Origin: Streptomyces rapamycinicus NRRL 5491
Lineage (GTDB): Bacteria; Actinomycetota; Actinomycetes; Streptomycetales; Streptomycetaceae
Assembly: GCF_024298965.1 (NCBI RefSeq)
Contig: NZ_CP085193.1
Coordinates: forward strand, 10,106,001 to 10,170,000
Length of the DNA stretch: 64,000 nucleotides
Direction of reading: 5' to 3'
Below, one piece after another: positions 61,011 through 64,000 of this stretch. Every line of letters starts with the position of its first letter. The stretch's first letter is position 1. Position numbers and translations under genes: made by a program. Under the pieces are notes generated by a model that did no database searches, was not told where the DNA came from, and was given only the letters and a program-made list of their open reading frames with translations.

Positions 61011-61715
61011 ATGAGCCGAGAAGACAGAGGCCGCCGCGGTGATGCCCAAGGCGCCGACGCCCTCACCGACGAGCTGCGCCGGCTGATCGTCGAGGGCGTC
61101 TACCCGCCGGGCCACCGACTGGTCCAGGACGAACTCGCCGACCGTTTCGGGGTGAGCCGCATCCCGCTCCGGGAGGCCATGCGCACCCTCGCGAGCGAGG
61201 GCCTGCTGCGCTCGACGCCGGGCCGCGGCACGTTCGTCACGGTGCTGGACCTCGAGGAGATCGACGAGATCTACAACCTGCGGCGGCTCATCGAGCCGAG
61301 TTTCGCCGAGCATGTCACCGAGCGGGTGTCCCGGCGCGACATCAGCAGGTTCGAGGAGATGGCGACCGCGATGGAGCGGGCCGCGGGGTCCGGCGCCGAT
61401 ATCTGGTCGCGGACGAACCTCGCCTTCCACCTGGACATGTACCGGCTGTCCCGGCTGCCCATGCGCTACGAGATCATCTCGCAGATGTACCACCGGCTGG
61501 AGCCGTACTCCCGGTTCTACGTCCATGGCACCTCCGCGTACGGCCGCGTCCACCACGAGCACGCCGCGATGGTCCAGGCGCTGGCCGACGGGGACGCGGA
61601 GGAGCTGGCCCGGCAGATCACCGCGCATATCGACGGCGGCCAGGAAGGGCTGCACACGGCCTGGGAGAACAGCAGCGGCGCCCTCCAGGCGTACTGGGCG
61701 GAGTCGGCCCGGTGA
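61011..61715 (+). CDS. GntR-family (FadR/FCD) regulator of the pxp operon
   Basis: 234 residues from the ATG at 61011. GntR wHTH (ALTDELRRLIVEGVYPPGHR, FGVSRIPLREAMRTLASEGL) and a C-terminal FCD domain with metal-type His/Asp positions (NLAFHLDMYRLS, HHEHAAMVQAL). It heads the operon: its stop overlaps the pxpA GTG. Likely senses 5-oxoproline or a related acid and autoregulates through the palindrome at its start. An in-frame GTG at 60987 is possible but lies in the operator. Confidence 0.9.
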   Translation: MSREDRGRRGDAQGADALTDELRRLIVEGVYPPGHRLVQDELADRFGVSRIPLREAMRTLASEGLLRSTPGRGTFVTVLDLEEIDEIYNLRRLIEPSFAEHVTERVSRRDISRFEEMATAMERAAGSGADIWSRTNLAFHLDMYRLSRLPMRYEIISQMYHRLEPYSRFYVHGTSAYGRVHHEHAAMVQALADGDAEELARQITAHIDGGQEGLHTAWENSSGALQAYWAESAR

Positions 61716-62515
61716 CCGCGCTCGCGCTCAACACCGATGTGGGCGAGGGGTTCGGGGTCTGGGGGCCGGCCGACGAGGGCGAGCTGCTCGACCAGGTCAC
61801 CGCGGCCAACGTGGCCTGCGGTTTCCACGCCGGGGACCCCGACATCCTGCGCCGCACCTGCGAGGCGAGCACCGCCCGGGGCGTGGCGATCGGGGCCCAG
61901 GTCTCCTACCGCGACCTGGCCGGTTTCGGCCGCCGCTTCATTGACGTACCGCCGGCCACGCTGGTCAACGAACTCCTTTACCAGATGGGTGCGTTGGAGG
62001 TCTTCGCCCGGCTCGCGGGCGGTCGCGTCGGCTATGTGAAGGCCCATGGCGCGCTCTACAACGCGGCGGCCCGGCACACCGGGCACGCGGCCGCGATCGT
62101 CGAGGCCGTGGCCCTGTACGACCGCGCGCTGCCGCTGCTGTGCCAGCCGCGCACCGCGGTCTGGGAACGGGCGGTGGCGGCCGGGGTCCGCCCGCTGGCC
62201 GAGGGGTTCATCGACCGTGGCTACACCGACGAGGGGCTGCTGGTGCCGCGCTCCGCGCCCGGCGCCCTGATCACCGACCCGGCCGAGGCGGCCGAACGCG
62301 CCCTGCGGATGGCGGAGTCGGGGACGGTGGTCTCGGTGAGCGGCGGCGTCGTACGGATCGCCCCGGACGGCGGGGAGCTGGCCGCGCTGTGCGTGCACAG
62401 CGACACCCCGGGCGCGGCCGGGCTGGCCGCCGCCGTACGGGAGGCGCTGGCGTCGGGGGGTGTCGCGGTGGGCCCGCCCGGTGCCGCCGCGGACCGGGTC
62501 GGGGTGCGGCCGTGA
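61712..62515 (+). CDS. pxpA: 5-oxoprolinase subunit A (LamB/YcsF family)
   Basis: 267 residues. Family signature ALNTDVGEGFGVWGPADEGE, NVACGFHAGDPDILRRTCE and VKAHGALYNAAARH. With PxpB and PxpC it hydrolyses 5-oxo-L-proline to glutamate with ATP. GTG start overlaps the GntR stop (GTGA), and its stop overlaps the pxpB GTG. Confidence 0.92.
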   Translation: MTALALNTDVGEGFGVWGPADEGELLDQVTAANVACGFHAGDPDILRRTCEASTARGVAIGAQVSYRDLAGFGRRFIDVPPATLVNELLYQMGALEVFARLAGGRVGYVKAHGALYNAAARHTGHAAAIVEAVALYDRALPLLCQPRTAVWERAVAAGVRPLAEGFIDRGYTDEGLLVPRSAPGALITDPAEAAERALRMAESGTVVSVSGGVVRIAPDGGELAALCVHSDTPGAAGLAAAVREALASGGVAVGPPGAAADRVGVRP

Positions 62516-63270
62516 CCCCGGCGGAGGTGCCGCCCGCGGACGTGAGCCCGGCGGACGTGTCTCCGGCGGAGGTGCCGCCTCCGGGTGTGCCGACCGCGGA
62601 CATGACGCCTGCGGACGTGACGTCTGTGACGGCAACGTCAGGCAAAACGATTCTGCGGAGGGCCGGCGACCGTGGCTGGCTGATCGAGTGCGCGGACCGG
62701 CACCCCGCCGAGGTCGCCACCTCGATCCGCGCCCAGCTCTGGGCGTCGGGGCTGCGGGAGGTCGTGCCCGCCGCCACGACCGTGCTGGTGGTGGCGGAGA
62801 ACGCCGCCGGGATGGGCAAGCTCGCCGCCGGGCTGCGCACCGTGCTCGACGGGTCCGGCGCGCACCGCACCGGACCGCCGCCCGGCAGGCGGATCGTGAT
62901 CCCGGTCCGCTACGACGGCCCGGACCTGCCCGAGGTCGCCGAACGCCTCGGCCTGGCCCCGGAGGAGGTCGCGCGGCGGCACGGCGCGGGGGAGTACCGG
63001 GTCGGCTTCTTCGGCTTCGCGCCCGGCTTCGCGTATCTGGACGGCGTACCGGAGAGCCTGCGGCTGCCCCGGCTGTCCAGCCCGCGGCCGAGAGTGGCCG
63101 CCGGGGTGGTGGCCATCGCCGGGAACCAGACGGTGGTCTACCCCGGCGGAACTCCCGGCGGCTGGCACCAGATCGGCGTCACCACCACCCGGCTGTGGGA
63201 CGTGACGGCCGAACCGCCGAACCGGCTCGCGGTCGGCGACCGGATCGTCTTCGAGGCGGTGACGCCATGA
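62512..63270 (+). CDS. pxpB: 5-oxoprolinase subunit B (KipI-like)
   Basis: 252 residues. The first 45 are a repetitive Pro/Ala/Asp/Val lead (PADVSPADVSPAEVPP) not expected in the family. The KipI/PxpB core follows: ADRHPAEVATSIRAQL, GEYRVGFFGFAPGFAYLDG and VAIAGNQTVVYPGGTPGGWH. Overlaps both neighbours by four bases. Confidence 0.9.
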   Translation: MTPAEVPPADVSPADVSPAEVPPPGVPTADMTPADVTSVTATSGKTILRRAGDRGWLIECADRHPAEVATSIRAQLWASGLREVVPAATTVLVVAENAAGMGKLAAGLRTVLDGSGAHRTGPPPGRRIVIPVRYDGPDLPEVAERLGLAPEEVARRHGAGEYRVGFFGFAPGFAYLDGVPESLRLPRLSSPRPRVAAGVVAIAGNQTVVYPGGTPGGWHQIGVTTTRLWDVTAEPPNRLAVGDRIVFEAVTP

Positions 63271-64000
63271 CGGTCACCTCCGCCGCCCCGGGCCGCCGGA
63301 CCCGCCCCCGGCACCGGCCACCGGGCCCCGGCACCGGCCCGCGGCCCGCCGTACTGACGGTCGTCCAGGCGGGCCCGGCGGCCAGCGTGCAGGACCTGGG
63401 CCGTCCGGGGATGGCCCATCTGGGCGTGCCCGCCTCCGGTCCGGCCGACCGGCGCAGCTTCCGGCTCGCCAACAGGCTGGCCGGGAACCCGGAGGACACC
63501 CCGGCCCTGGAGGCCACCCTCGGCGGCCTCGCGATCACCCTCTCCACCAGCCGCCATGTGGCGGTCACCGGGGCCCCGGCGCCGCTGACGGTCGACGGGG
63601 TGCCGGTCGACGGCGCGCCGCGGCTCTGGCTCCGTGCCGGATCGGTGCTCGCCATCGGCCGCCCCTGGGCGGGCTGCCGCGCCTACCTCGCCGTCTCCGG
63701 CGGGATCGAGGCGGAGCGGGTGCTGGGGTCGGCCTCGCGCGACTCCCTCACCGGGCTCGGCCCCGACCAGGTGCGCGCCGGGGCGGAGTACGGACTGGGG
63801 CCGGTGCGCCCGGTCCCGGCGATCCCGCTGGAGCTGGCGTTCAGCGTCGTCCCGCACGGCGGCCCGGCCACCGTCCGGTTCCGCTGGGGCCCGCGGCACG
63901 AGCTGTTCGGCGCCGCGGACCGGCACCGGCTCACCACCACGCCCTGGCGGGTCTCCGCCCAGTGCGACCGGGTGGGCGCGCGGCTGACCGGACCGCCGCT
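63267..64000 (+). CDS. pxpC: 5-oxoprolinase subunit C (biotin-dependent carboxylase-like domain), truncated by window end
   Basis: The first 244 codons are present. After a basic Pro/Arg-rich lead of about 28 residues comes the PxpC/KipA core: TVVQAGPAASVQDLGRPGMA, GVPASGPADRRSFRLANRL and AYLAVSGGIEAERVLGSASR. The ATG overlaps the pxpB stop. The gene runs off the right edge. Confidence 0.9.
   Translation, partial: MTVTSAAPGRRTRPRHRPPGPGTGPRPAVLTVVQAGPAASVQDLGRPGMAHLGVPASGPADRRSFRLANRLAGNPEDTPALEATLGGLAITLSTSRHVAVTGAPAPLTVDGVPVDGAPRLWLRAGSVLAIGRPWAGCRAYLAVSGGIEAERVLGSASRDSLTGLGPDQVRAGAEYGLGPVRPVPAIPLELAFSVVPHGGPATVRFRWGPRHELFGAADRHRLTTTPWRVSAQCDRVGARLTGPP

Overview
The window is one piece of a high-GC actinomycete chromosome, almost certainly Streptomyces. 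Supporting signs are the GC-rich codon use with frequent GTG and TTG starts, a 2-methylisoborneol (earthy odour) gene pair, an AfsR/SARP-type giant regulator, two PAS/SpoIIE phosphatases, many TetR/MarR/GntR/LacI/LysR regulators next to their targets, and several secreted carbohydrate-active enzymes. No tRNA, rRNA, CRISPR array, integrase or transposase was seen. The gene content is accessory (chromosome-arm-like) rather than core.

Layout. 1-8.5 kb (minus strand): the end of a biosynthetic cluster that continues off the left edge. It encodes an AT-ACP protein, a 2081-residue multidomain synthase (FabL-type enoyl reductase, KS, KS-like/CLF, KR, DH) and a KAS III-like enzyme with Ser in place of the nucleophilic Cys. 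9.1-18 kb: an M24 peptidase, a secreted GH87-type alpha-1,3-glucanase, an opine-dehydrogenase-family protein, a head-to-head pair of gene remnants (AbgT transporter and GntR regulator, both without their 5' ends) and a sodium:solute symporter. 18-26 kb: small stress and metabolic genes (siderophore-interacting protein, RHH/VOC pair, methyltransferase, TetR with RibD-like reductase, secreted alginate-lyase-family enzyme, TetR with SDR). 25.7-32.1 kb: a sugar locus with LacI regulator, NCS1 transporter, large glycoside hydrolase and FucU mutarotase. 32.1-34.2 kb: GPP methyltransferase and 2-MIB synthase. 34.6-40.6 kb: a tightly coupled catabolic operon (flavin monooxygenase, RidA-like, DUF1028, M20 amidohydrolase, MFS) followed by a LysR regulator, with two LysR-type boxes ahead of the operon. 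40.6-43.6 kb: a PAS/GAF/SpoIIE phosphatase and a DUF899 protein. 43.6-48.8 kb: a three-gene, translationally coupled system made of a Trypco1/CU044_2847-like small protein, a trypsin-like protease and a TPR-SARP-NB-ARC-TPR regulator. 48.9-56.9 kb: regulator/enzyme pairs, a two-component system, a CPBP protease and small proteins. 57-64 kb: a second SpoIIE phosphatase, a beta-lactamase-like serine hydrolase, a MarR/dienelactone hydrolase pair and a GntR-pxpABC 5-oxoprolinase operon that runs off the right edge.

Most interesting: (1) the left-edge synthase, which looks like a compact PUFA-synthase-like or fully reducing iterative system with an SDR-type enoyl reductase fused at its N-terminus; (2) the Trypco1/trypsin/SARP-STAND operon, which matches the pattern of actinobacterial NTP-dependent conflict systems; (3) unusually clear operator architectures, notably a 25-bp-arm inverted repeat at 50831-50890, an 8-bp-phased TAG repeat before the RHH gene, and paired LysR boxes at 34461-34507; and (4) the deletion scar joining AbgT and GntR remnants. 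All functional calls are from reading the sequence and recalling families; no database search was run.
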